Below, in pieces: positions 34,353 through 42,542 of a stretch of 64,000 bases of DNA. Numbering within the stretch: the first letter of the stretch is position 1; each line of letters starts with the position of its first letter. The notes below the pieces were generated by a model that was not told the origin of the DNA, made no database searches, and was given only the letters and a program-made list of their open reading frames with translations. The position numbers and the translations under genes were made by a program. The stretch lies in the NCBI GenBank assembly GCA_030646715.1, contig JAUSLJ010000020.1, positions 1 to 64,000 of the forward strand, given 5' to 3'. This stretch comes from Agitococcus sp. Its GTDB lineage: Bacteria; Pseudomonadota; Gammaproteobacteria; Pseudomonadales; Moraxellaceae.

Positions 34353-35870
34353 CTATGCGGCTACGGAGACAACACTTTTCTTATTTGGTAACTGGACCCA
34401 CCACCATCTGTTCTTTAACGAGCCTTTTTCTTTCATTTGTACCGCGATTGTTGACTGCGGTACAATAAACCCTAGCAATTTGTTGTCTACCTTCAGTTTA
34501 TTTATTGCGTGAGTATAATGTCCTTCATCCAACCCTAAAATGACTTTAGTTGCCACGGAGCTGATTAAACTTTCGGGTATATTTGCAGGAGACTGGTTAG
34601 CGGCCCAGATGGCCAGACCAAACTTACGGCCTTCTCGCGAAATCGTGCCAATAATGCCGTCCCCATTGTCACTATCTCCCGAGCTGACATAAGTTCCGAG
34701 TTCGTCGAGCACAAATACTTCCGTTACATCCGATTGTTGTCCGCGTTGCACGCCTTTGTAAAAGAGGTCTTGCAACATAAAGAGCACCAGAAGTTTCTTT
34801 TCTTCATTACTGAGGGGATTCAGTTTATACCGCCAAACCGAACAGGCAGTGTCAAAGGGGGGAGGTGTCGCTTTAAATATTCCCGTTGCAAGTAAGTTGT
34901 TAAGTCTGTCAACAACTGATTTCAACACGTCAGGAGAATCGTATTTAATTAAGTTATCAAGCTCGTGCCCCGTCTGTATCGCATTGACGTACTCAGTGTA
35001 GGCCTGGACGGCCTTGACTCGAACTTCGGCTAACTCCAGGTTCGCTTCTTCGTCACGGGTGTCTTGTCGGCTTTGTTTAATCGAATTAAGGAGCTTACGC
35101 TGATACGCAATTGCTTGCTTATTCAACATGTTCAATGCACGAACCGCTTTTTGGTCGGAACCCAGAAAGCGTTCTTCATGCAGACGCTTCGCGTAGTTGG
35201 CCACATCCTTAAGAGTAGGGTAAGTACGTTCCTTGTAGGCGACTGGCCAACGAAGCAGCTCCCCTGTATATTTTTCAGTATGGCACCACCAAAGTCGTTT
35301 ATCCTCATCCCATCGAACCCCAAAAGGCTTGGCCAGGTCTTTATCCTTCATCGGGATGTTCAAGTACAGCCGATTATCCCGGCCCCCAGAGACTAATCGG
35401 GACTCGTACTCATTCATTGCCCATGTACTAGGGTCATCGACTAAGAATCCAAATTCCTCGAAGATGTCAGTAAGGAGATTGCGAATAACACTTTCTTGCT
35501 TTAAGCCCAATGGCGTACGCGACGCGGTGTTGATGGTACGGATGAATTGTTGAATGCACTTGCGCACGCCACCAAAATCCCGGTCCGGATTGACTCTAAA
35601 CGGGTTAAGCCCATAGCCCGCTTGTTCAGAGAACTGCACCACGCTTGCTCCGGGCACATCTAAATCTCCATGTACGTCAAAAACATGAAATAGAACATCC
35701 GTCGAAGTCAGGGCCCCTTGTGCAATCATTCCGCGAATAGTGTGTGACTTGCCTACTCCACTCGCTCCCATGAGAAAGACGTGCCCATTAATAAGCTTTG
35801 AGGTATCCATGACAATAGGGACAGCTCTGCCACTCTTGTCAAAAAAGTCTCGTCCCCATTGTATTATCAT
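34353..35870 (-). CDS. HerA/VirB4-like ATPase with inserted DUF5710
   Basis: 505 residues. Walker A FLMGASGVGKS (32-42), Walker B VFVLDEL (385-391), and the segment REGRKFGLAIWAANQSPANIPES (412-434), typical of HerA, VirB4 and TraD-like conjugative ATPases, are present. Between about 167 and 207 sits a DUF5710-like module (LYLNIPMKDKDLAKPFGVRWD followed by a LWWCHTEK end), an unusual insertion in such ATPases. A coiled-coil region (about 225-320) follows. Possible roles are DNA pumping in transfer, or end processing with a nuclease. A GCTATACCC element lies about 30 bases upstream. Confidence 0.75.
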   Translation of the reverse strand: MIIQWGRDFFDKSGRAVPIVMDTSKLINGHVFLMGASGVGKSHTIRGMIAQGALTSTDVLFHVFDVHGDLDVPGASVVQFSEQAGYGLNPFRVNPDRDFGGVRKCIQQFIRTINTASRTPLGLKQESVIRNLLTDIFEEFGFLVDDPSTWAMNEYESRLVSGGRDNRLYLNIPMKDKDLAKPFGVRWDEDKRLWWCHTEKYTGELLRWPVAYKERTYPTLKDVANYAKRLHEERFLGSDQKAVRALNMLNKQAIAYQRKLLNSIKQSRQDTRDEEANLELAEVRVKAVQAYTEYVNAIQTGHELDNLIKYDSPDVLKSVVDRLNNLLATGIFKATPPPFDTACSVWRYKLNPLSNEEKKLLVLFMLQDLFYKGVQRGQQSDVTEVFVLDELGTYVSSGDSDNGDGIIGTISREGRKFGLAIWAANQSPANIPESLISSVATKVILGLDEGHYTHAINKLKVDNKLLGFIVPQSTIAVQMKEKGSLKNRWWWVQLPNKKSVVSVAA

Positions 35871-35898
35871 AGCTGCGTCATCTTAATAAGCTAAAAAA

Positions 35899-35907
35899 GG
35901 GTATAGC
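35899..35907 (-). promoter_or_regulatory. Extended -10 element TTGCTATACCC
   Basis: Minus-strand TTGCTATACCC, about 30 bases before the HerA-like gene. Confidence 0.45.
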
Positions 35908-36012
35908 AAGCTCTCTTAGCCTTTACGTAGCCCCGTTAGGACCACGAGCATTTAAAGATTGAGGCGCTATACAGGGTATGACAATATCGTCGTGCCTCCT
36001 CTTTCTACGAAC

Positions 36013-36378
36013 ATGAAAAAAATTCTGATATGCACTGTAGTTCTTTGCTGCCTGAGCGCCTGTTCAGCCATTCCTGTGGAAAATGAGGCTGCCCGCATTG
36101 ACTTCGTCAGCAGCGTCCCAAATAAATGCGCCTCTTTGGGAGAAATGGTAGGGACACAAGGCAACTGGTTCACCTCCGATGTCACCCCAGATGCGAACTT
36201 GATGTTAGGCGCACGCAATCAGCTTAAGAATAAAGCGAGCCTATTAGGTGCCAATGTCGTTGTCATTGAGGACAAGAACCACAGTGGTCGCGGGCTTCGT
36301 GGGGGGATGTACAACTCCTCCGTTGTAGGCCACGCCTACCTTTGTATGGACCGCCTGAATCCCATGTTGATGCGATAA
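36013..36378 (+). CDS. DUF4156-family lipoprotein
   Basis: 121 residues starting MKKILICTVVLCCLSAC, with a good lipobox (LSAC) and mature N-terminal Cys. The rest (LGEMVGTQGN ... NQLKNKASLLGANVVVIED ... VGHAYLC) matches DUF4156, small periplasmic lipoproteins of unknown role. The ATG at 36013 fits the signal peptide better than an in-frame upstream start at 35959. A GCTATACA element lies at 35966-35973. Confidence 0.75.
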   Translation: MKKILICTVVLCCLSACSAIPVENEAARIDFVSSVPNKCASLGEMVGTQGNWFTSDVTPDANLMLGARNQLKNKASLLGANVVVIEDKNHSGRGLRGGMYNSSVVGHAYLCMDRLNPMLMR

Positions 36379-36396
36379 CACCGCAGCTATCATTAA

Positions 36397-36432
36397 AGTC
36401 AGGGGAGGCATCCAAATTGCCTCCCCTGCCCA
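36397..36432 (+). terminator. Terminator-like hairpin
   Basis: AGGGGAGGCA and TGCCTCCCCT form a strong 10-bp stem; the trailing T run is poor, so efficiency is uncertain. Confidence 0.5.
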
Positions 36433-36507
36433 TGTTTAAGGCTAGCACTTTCTTTTGATTTAGAATATACTGAATGACACGTTTAAAATAGCAAAGGAAT
36501 TATAAAT

Positions 36508-38421
36508 ATGAGCCACCTTACCAAAAGCAAACCAGTCAACCCCAGTCGCTGGCAGAAATTTCGGATTAAAGTTACGGCAGCTGTCCGCAAAAATCCGGGA
36601 GTATGGCGCGTTTTTAGCGGCGTATTCTACCTTCAATGTCTGATTGCAGGATTGGCACTGATTTTTTGGTACAACAGTCAACAAACATTGCCAAACAAGC
36701 CCGTCAACCTCACTGAAGAACACACCCGGATGCAGAAAATGCCGGCCCTTTGGCAGCAATCAGAACAGGAAGTTGCTAAGTTATTACTCGACCTTAAGCA
36801 AGATAAAGTTGCCCAGCTGGGGCTAACTCAGTCTGCAATTTTGGTTACTACAAAAGAACAAAAAAGGTACTATGTCAGTGACCGTTTTGGCCAAATATCC
36901 GAGGTTCTTCTAAAGGAGTACAGTAAGAACGAATCAAGCAAAGTACCTCTGTTGGTCATCCCCGGAGGTGTCCCAACTCCCCTGCTAGAAACGATTAAAA
37001 ACTTAATCGGTATTCTCATCCCCTTGGGACTACTACTTGGCATGCTGTATTTGGTCAAATTTATGGATAGAGGTGTGTTTAAGTTAGCAGACGCATCACA
37101 TGTTCGATTTGACGATGTTATCGGGGCACAAGAAGCAAAAAACGCCTTGACCGATATTATGGACTACTTAAAAGACCCTTCTCCCTTTATAGCGGTGGGT
37201 GCTCGACCGCCTGCCGGTGTACTGATGATTGGCCCGCCAGGAACTGGCAAAACTAAATTAGCGCAAGCATTAGCGGGAGAGTGTGGCGTTAACTTCATTG
37301 CGGTGAGCGGAAGCGAATTTACCTCCAAATACTTTGGTGCCGGCGTGCAACGAGTAAAAAAATTGTTTGAATTGGCCCGAAAAAATGCACCGGTAATCAT
37401 TTTTATAGATGAGCTGGACGGGGTAGGCGCAAGAAGCAGCGGGGAGTCCGCCGTTGAATCTGAATCAAATAGGATTATTAATCAAGTCCTTATTGAGATA
37501 GATGGGTTTGCCCCCGGAGAACAAGTTATCGTCGTTGGAGCGACTAACCGGCCGGAAAACCTAGACCCAGGTTTATTACGAGAAGGCCGATTTGACCGCC
37601 GGATACATGTTCGATTGCCTGACGTCGTTGCACGCGAAGCTATCTTCCGTCTTTACGCCAAGAACATTCAAGTCGAACCTGACATCAATTTTAGCCAGCT
37701 GGCACGCTTAACCACGGGCTTGTCTCCCGCGACGCTAGAAGCGATTGTCAATCAGGCCGCGCTTATTGCGGCTCGGACGAAATTAGAGAAAGCAGGCCAT
37801 CGACATTTTGCAGACGCTATTGAGACAATCCGCATGGGGGAACTTAATCCTTCGCAAACAGTGATGACAGAAGTTGAAAAGGAACGTGTGGCAGTACATG
37901 AATCTGGACACGCTATCATTGCCTCTTTGCTTAAGACAGGGCGAGTGGAAAAAGTATCCATACTTCCTAGGGGCGCCGCATTAGGGGTCACTCTTGTGAC
38001 ACAAGAAGAAGACAAGGCCTTATATCTTCGCTCTGAGCTCAATGCAAGACTGCAGATGCTGCTAGCGGGACGTAATGCCGAAGTACTTATTTACGGCGAA
38101 GCCTCAAATGGAGCAGCTCATGATTTAGAAGAAGCGTCCAAGCTGGCGATGGCGATGGTATCTCGATTTGGATTTGGGCAGGACGGGTCTTTATTTAGTA
38201 TTGGTGCGTTACCCTCCACGACACAGGCACAATCGGAGATTGCCGCAGCAGTGATAGAGGCTAAATTGCTGCTAAAAAGCGCTGATGAACTGTGTTTTTC
38301 TTTATTGACTAAATACCGGACCAGCGTTGAAGCGTTGACCCGCACCTTACTCTTGGAAGAGACGGTTGAAGGAGAGGCTGTTTCCGTTTTGTTGCTGGCC
38401 AATTCCGTGGAGCTTGTGTGA
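36508..38421 (+). CDS. ftsH: FtsH-like AAA+ zinc metalloprotease
   Basis: 637 residues. A transmembrane helix near 40-56, a periplasmic loop, a second helix near 165-185, then an AAA domain: Walker A GPPGTGKT (242-249), Walker B IFIDELDG (298-305) and second region of homology NRPENLDPGLLREGRFDRR (347-365). The peptidase has HESGH (464-468) and a third zinc Asp in AAHDLEEAS near 533. FtsH degrades membrane and short-lived cytosolic proteins. Being divergent from host FtsH, it may have a plasmid-specific target. Its stop overlaps the next gene start. Confidence 0.85.
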   Translation: MSHLTKSKPVNPSRWQKFRIKVTAAVRKNPGVWRVFSGVFYLQCLIAGLALIFWYNSQQTLPNKPVNLTEEHTRMQKMPALWQQSEQEVAKLLLDLKQDKVAQLGLTQSAILVTTKEQKRYYVSDRFGQISEVLLKEYSKNESSKVPLLVIPGGVPTPLLETIKNLIGILIPLGLLLGMLYLVKFMDRGVFKLADASHVRFDDVIGAQEAKNALTDIMDYLKDPSPFIAVGARPPAGVLMIGPPGTGKTKLAQALAGECGVNFIAVSGSEFTSKYFGAGVQRVKKLFELARKNAPVIIFIDELDGVGARSSGESAVESESNRIINQVLIEIDGFAPGEQVIVVGATNRPENLDPGLLREGRFDRRIHVRLPDVVAREAIFRLYAKNIQVEPDINFSQLARLTTGLSPATLEAIVNQAALIAARTKLEKAGHRHFADAIETIRMGELNPSQTVMTEVEKERVAVHESGHAIIASLLKTGRVEKVSILPRGAALGVTLVTQEEDKALYLRSELNARLQMLLAGRNAEVLIYGEASNGAAHDLEEASKLAMAMVSRFGFGQDGSLFSIGALPSTTQAQSEIAAAVIEAKLLLKSADELCFSLLTKYRTSVEALTRTLLLEETVEGEAVSVLLLANSVELV

Positions 38422-38915
38422 GTGCGGCCCTATGCAGTAGGTTCTCTCGGCCACTTCTGAAAAAAGAGCTACCACTATGCTCAGAGTTGACCCCCGCATT
38501 ATTGCATCAACTCTACTTTACAGCAGGAGCGTATGACGGTGCGGACCGCTATTGGTACTTTAGGCCCTGGTTATGCAGGGCACCTCAGACTAGTGGTGTG
38601 TACGTACGTTATTTGTGGGCCGGATACGTGGAGTTTTCCTATTACGACACCCGTGCTAGGCGTTGGCTACTAGGCCACAATCGCCTAGTTGATGCGCAAA
38701 ACACAGCGGCAAGATACATGCAGGAACAAAGTGAAATTCGCAGAGAATTGGTGTACGAAAGCCGCCATCAACACTCGATGTGGTCTAGTGCCTCTCTTGA
38801 AGATTTCGAAAATGTAGACATAAGCGATACCGGCATCAATGAAACGAATACCCTTCTTGCGCTCTTACGTTGGACGGTTGACCCTCAGCGCAAACGTCAC
38901 ACATTGAATAACTAA
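38418..38915 (+). CDS. Hypothetical protein coupled to ftsH
   Basis: 165 residues, unrecognised. It is rich in aromatic residues (RYWYFRPWLC ... YVRYLWAGYVEFSYY) in its first half and polar in the second. A GTG start overlaps the ftsH stop by four bases, so translation is coupled. This could be an adaptor or substrate of the protease. Confidence 0.5.
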   Translation: MSAALCSRFSRPLLKKELPLCSELTPALLHQLYFTAGAYDGADRYWYFRPWLCRAPQTSGVYVRYLWAGYVEFSYYDTRARRWLLGHNRLVDAQNTAARYMQEQSEIRRELVYESRHQHSMWSSASLEDFENVDISDTGINETNTLLALLRWTVDPQRKRHTLNN

Positions 38916-39460
38916 CTCGATGGGGAATCCAACATTCTTAACTTCAAATCAGCAATATGCGTCAAGAATGGGTCAATATTTCCATAGTAAAGTCGATATA
39001 TCGCATCAAAAAACGATACAATTTCTTCGTGCGTGATGAACACCCGTTTAGGCAAGTGATACGTGTATTGCTGGGTATAGTCAAATGAAACAGGGACTGC
39101 TGTTTTGAAAAATACTAGCAAATGACGTAGCACAGTTCGAGACTTATCAGCACAGCACGCGGAACCTTCATATTTTTCAAATAGCTTTTGAAACTGGGTT
39201 TCCACGAAGCGAGCGTGCTTAAAAAGGAATCGGGCTTCATGGGATTGGGGCAGCTCCTTAGTAAGCAGTCCATCAATCATTTCGCTTAGAGGAAAAATCA
39301 ATCCAAAATAAAAGCCGTCCACGTCCTCGCTTTGAACCGCGGCGGTGACTGTTTGTATCAGGGGGTGTTCTGCGACAGCAGCATGGCTCTGAGCATTCTC
39401 ATTAGCTACCCCACGTAACAGCGCGTCTAGAACATCCTTCATGTCGTTAGTTGATATCAA
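38912..39460 (-). CDS. Hypothetical protein, 182 residues
   Basis: Not recognised; a soluble helical protein. The start is a TTG after AAGGGAAA (an ATG follows six codons later). It meets the gene before it tail to tail with a four-base overlap. Confidence 0.5.
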   Translation of the reverse strand: MISTNDMKDVLDALLRGVANENAQSHAAVAEHPLIQTVTAAVQSEDVDGFYFGLIFPLSEMIDGLLTKELPQSHEARFLFKHARFVETQFQKLFEKYEGSACCADKSRTVLRHLLVFFKTAVPVSFDYTQQYTYHLPKRVFITHEEIVSFFDAIYRLYYGNIDPFLTHIADLKLRMLDSPSS

Positions 39461-39489
39461 AATAATTTTCCCTTAACAAAGCTGTTTGT

Positions 39490-39520
39490 AAAAAACTCCT
39501 GAAAGGCTTCTTTCAGGAGT
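39490..39520 (-). terminator. Rho-independent terminator
   Basis: On the minus strand ACTCCTGAAAG and CTTTCAGGAGT form an 11-bp stem followed by TTTTT. It ends the gene at 39536-39901. Confidence 0.8.
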
Positions 39521-39535
39521 GCAATTAAATAAAAG

Positions 39536-39901
39536 TTACGCTACTTCTGCTTGAGGTGCACTAGCATCCGTGAGCACGTTCACTTCACCATTATTAATGT
39601 CGAGAAGTAAGCTATAGAAGCGAGATAAGTGTCCTTGACTTTCCAACTTTTCCAGAAAGAGCCGTTGATACTCTTGTCCCGCGCCGGCTTCCCAAATCCA
39701 TTGCAACTCGACGGCAGCCAAAGCGATTTCCGGCTGCTTTATTGAAATATTACAGATTAACGTCTTGAGCTCCTCCGATGTTACATGTGTAAATCGGTCC
39801 AGCAGAACAGGCGCAGACATCTGGTTAATAAAGGCTAAAGTCAATCGGCTTTTAATGGCTAAAACGTGGTGTTCCAAAGAAAGTATAGGGGCTAGTTTCA
39901 T
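39536..39901 (-). CDS. Hypothetical protein, 121 residues
   Basis: Not recognised; all-helical, acidic, soluble. AGGAAC precedes the ATG. It is monocistronic between an extended -10 element at 39952-39962 and its terminator. Confidence 0.5.
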   Translation of the reverse strand: MKLAPILSLEHHVLAIKSRLTLAFINQMSAPVLLDRFTHVTSEELKTLICNISIKQPEIALAAVELQWIWEAGAGQEYQRLFLEKLESQGHLSRFYSLLLDINNGEVNVLTDASAPQAEVA

Positions 39902-39951
39902 GATAGTTCCTGTCTGTTAATTGAATCAACGCCATAAGATATGGCACTACT

Positions 39952-39962
39952 GGGTATAGCAC
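39952..39962 (-). promoter_or_regulatory. Extended -10 element GTGCTATACCC
   Basis: Minus-strand TG-C-TATACC about 50 bases before the start of the 121-residue gene. Confidence 0.5.
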
Positions 39963-39979
39963 CGCGTTGCTAGGTTGAA

Positions 39980-40534
39980 TCACCCTAAATTTGTAGGAGG
40001 GGACGCTAACGGAGCGTCGCGCTCTACCGGCCGGGCTAACTGCCAGTAGCCCCAGAATGCGGCCGTGGTGAGTAGTACGTTGGCTCCTAGCGCCCACCAT
40101 GCTTGATAACAAATGGTGGCGCAGCCCCAGAGAGCATAGGCAAAAGCAACCGTCAGTCTCAACCGCGCGCCTTTGAAAAAAAACATAGCAACGGTAGAAA
40201 ATAAGGAACTAACACAAGCGAAAACAGTGCCCCATCCTTGCCAGGTGTATGCAGAGAAACCCAGCACCAGCAGCACAAAGAAAAGGCAGAGTGCCACCTT
40301 GCTTCTAACTCTCACTTTTTCGACGACATAAACCGCAACAGCTTGGCGGGTCATGGCAACACCGCACAACGCCGCAGCGCTATACGCAGCTAACAATAAA
40401 TTGTTGACCATCCAAACACCGAACCCAACTCCAATAATGCCGCGCAATGCCTGGTCAGAACGGCGGGTGAGCGAATAGACGTTAATTAGCAGTCCAATGA
40501 CGCCCGTGATATTAATAAGAAACGAATTAGTCAT
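39980..40534 (-). CDS. YgjV-like inner-membrane protein
   Basis: 184 residues with about five hydrophobic segments and the pattern of YgjV proteins: GVIGLLINVYSLTRRSDQAL (about 11-30) followed by MVNNLLLAAYSAAALCGVAM. Function of the family is unknown. It is divergent from the racemase-like gene. Confidence 0.6.
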   Translation of the reverse strand: MTNSFLINITGVIGLLINVYSLTRRSDQALRGIIGVGFGVWMVNNLLLAAYSAAALCGVAMTRQAVAVYVVEKVRVRSKVALCLFFVLLVLGFSAYTWQGWGTVFACVSSLFSTVAMFFFKGARLRLTVAFAYALWGCATICYQAWWALGANVLLTTAAFWGYWQLARPVERDAPLASPPTNLG

Positions 40535-40644
40535 TCTTTACTCGTATAGGTTAAAATAAAATGGTACTTTAGGAATAATTCGGGCAAAACGCATCTAAAG
40601 TAATTGCGGCTACTATATTATACACTTATAATTTATACTGCATA

Positions 40645-40657
40645 TTTAGAATTTTAG
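40645..40657 (+). promoter_or_regulatory. TTTAGAATTTTAG motif
   Basis: This exact 13-mer also occurs at 5023-5035 inside the small-RNA promoter. Here it lies between the divergent YgjV-like and racemase-like genes without a good -35. It may be a regulator site. Confidence 0.35.
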
Positions 40658-40696
40658 ATTATTTCCGTTTGCTTCTTACTTATTAAAGGTGCCGCT

Positions 40697-41374
40697 ATGC
40701 TCACTCATATTTCTGCCGATATCGCCATTTTAGGGGGCCAAAGTGCCATCGCTAGTGCCGCTTTTCAGTACAGGCTTGCGTGCCGACTACATACGAGGGG
40801 TGCGAGAACCCCTACAGATTATCCTAAAATAGTGCAGTGGAGTTTAGGGCTAGAGTCCCCCGAGCATGTCGCCCAAGCATTGGCGCAGTTGAGGGACTGC
40901 GGTCCTGCCATTATTGCGGCTCCGTGCAATAGCATTACTCCGATTATTGATGAATTATCTGCACAAGGAGCGCTTGACTGTCCCGTAATGACACCGGTTC
41001 ATGCACTGAATAACTTGGTGCTCAATGGCACCAACTTAGTGCTGGGCGTTGCCAATACGGCGAAACAAAAGCTGGTTCAATTTAAAGGCGGAGTCACCCG
41101 CTACCCTGATGAGGCGGACCAAGCCTGGGTGCTGCAGCTCTACCATGATATTGTCGCCAACGGTCCGACTTATGAATTAGGTTTAGAACTGCAGACCAAG
41201 GCACGCGCCTGGCACGCGACCGGAATAGATAGAGTGGTGCTGGCCTGCACCGAGTTTTCGTTACTGGTGCCTGACCAACCGGGGCATCGTTGTAGCATTG
41301 GCCCATTTGACTGGATTGATGGAATGGCCGAGCTCATCAGCGTAACGATAGAGGCATTGCCGGCTCCCGGTTAG
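40697..41374 (+). CDS. Asp/Glu racemase-superfamily enzyme
   Basis: 225 residues with the two-cysteine active site of cofactor-independent racemases: APCNSI (Cys77) and VLACTEFSLL (Cys184). The C-terminal CTE motif is typical of aspartate racemase. Possible products are D-aspartate or D-glutamate for peptidoglycan or signalling. It is upstream of, and convergent with, the NAD operon, without a visible link. Confidence 0.8.
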   Translation: MLTHISADIAILGGQSAIASAAFQYRLACRLHTRGARTPTDYPKIVQWSLGLESPEHVAQALAQLRDCGPAIIAAPCNSITPIIDELSAQGALDCPVMTPVHALNNLVLNGTNLVLGVANTAKQKLVQFKGGVTRYPDEADQAWVLQLYHDIVANGPTYELGLELQTKARAWHATGIDRVVLACTEFSLLVPDQPGHRCSIGPFDWIDGMAELISVTIEALPAPG

Positions 41375-41482
41375 GCATGTTTTCCGCTTAGCAACCAATT
41401 AAATGTACCCCAGAAAGCGGGGCACATTGGCAGCCTAAATCAACAAAGCTAAGAAAGCGAGGAGCTACGCGGGACCGGGCCA

Positions 41483-42532
41483 CTATTGGCAAATATGCTG
41501 GATAATTGAAAAGTGGTCCTCAAAAAATTCCGCTTCGTGGCTGGATACCTCCGCAAGTGGCATCCAGCAGTAAGCCACGGCGTCACTTGCCGGAGTGACT
41601 TCTGGTAGAAACCGAGCCCCCAAATCAAAATGATGTACGTGGGTGATTGTTCGTCCTCTCAGGCTACGGCCCGGATGCGAAAACACATGCGCCTTTTTGA
41701 ATCCCGTCAATAAATCGGCGTGCAGCACGGCGATGTTCGTTTCTTCTTGCAGCTCCCGTAAGGCGCCTTCAAATAAAGATTCCTCTTGTTCCAAAAACCC
41801 GCCAGGCAAGGCGAATAGCCCTATTCCGGGGTGATGTTTGCGTGTGATGAGGAGAACCCGGTCAGAGCAGAGCACTAGGTTATCGACGGTTACGAACATA
41901 GGTGCAAAGGGGGCTGTCTCCCAAGTCTGGTGCCCCTTACGATAATGGCTGAACTCTGTGCAGAGGCTGACATAATGTGGCAGGCACATCCAAGCCCTAA
42001 GATAGTCGCATACAGCAGGGTGAAGAAGGTCGTGAAGCATTGCCAAGGCACCCTCGACGCGCAAGGGGGATTCCACGCTGAACAACACTTTTCGTATGGC
42101 CGTGCTGTGAATATTGAGCACGAGGGGGAGTTCGATTACGGGCCATTCTTTGAAATCCCAAAGATAGCTGCTTGAACTATCTTTATTATGCCCAATCAAC
42201 CCGATGCGCGCGTCGGGCACCGTCGCCTCTTTTACCTTAGCGGTTACTTCCGAAACCCATCGGGCATGATTGTAATAGTCCCGAACAGGGATAAACGTCA
42301 ATCGGGACCTATCAGCAGGGGCAACAGTCAACTGAATCATCGCTGCGCGCTCTTCCCATGTAAACGGATTTTTTACGCTGCGAGCCTGAAATGCTGAACC
42401 CAGAATAAAAATAACGTGCTTTCCTTGCGCAAGGGCTTCTTGGGTGATTACCCCGTGACCACGGTGAGGTGGCTCTTGGCGACCGATAAATACTACGGCG
42501 TCGTACATAGGAAATGAAGGAGTAGTTGTCAT
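41483..42532 (-). CDS. nadM: Bifunctional NMN adenylyltransferase / Nudix hydrolase
   Basis: About 349 residues. The N-terminal nucleotidyltransferase carries FIGRQEPPHRGH with the HxGH pair, and a IHSTAIRK motif near residue 150 fits the ISSTxIR motif. The C-terminal Nudix domain has GGFLEQEESLFEGALRELQEE (Nudix box). Relatives join NMN or NaMN to ATP to make NAD or NaAD and hydrolyse ADP-ribose-type by-products. An ATG at 42532, ten bases after the nadE stop, is preferred to one at 42559 inside nadE. Last gene of the NAD operon. Confidence 0.85.
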   Translation of the reverse strand: MTTTPSFPMYDAVVFIGRQEPPHRGHGVITQEALAQGKHVIFILGSAFQARSVKNPFTWEERAAMIQLTVAPADRSRLTFIPVRDYYNHARWVSEVTAKVKEATVPDARIGLIGHNKDSSSSYLWDFKEWPVIELPLVLNIHSTAIRKVLFSVESPLRVEGALAMLHDLLHPAVCDYLRAWMCLPHYVSLCTEFSHYRKGHQTWETAPFAPMFVTVDNLVLCSDRVLLITRKHHPGIGLFALPGGFLEQEESLFEGALRELQEETNIAVLHADLLTGFKKAHVFSHPGRSLRGRTITHVHHFDLGARFLPEVTPASDAVAYCWMPLAEVSSHEAEFFEDHFSIIQHICQ

Positions 42533-42542
42533 AGTAAGATTC

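Noticed and set aside
41395-41430. Terminator after the racemase-like gene
   Set aside because: TGTACCCC/GGGGCACA pairs only eight bases and has no T run; too weak to list.
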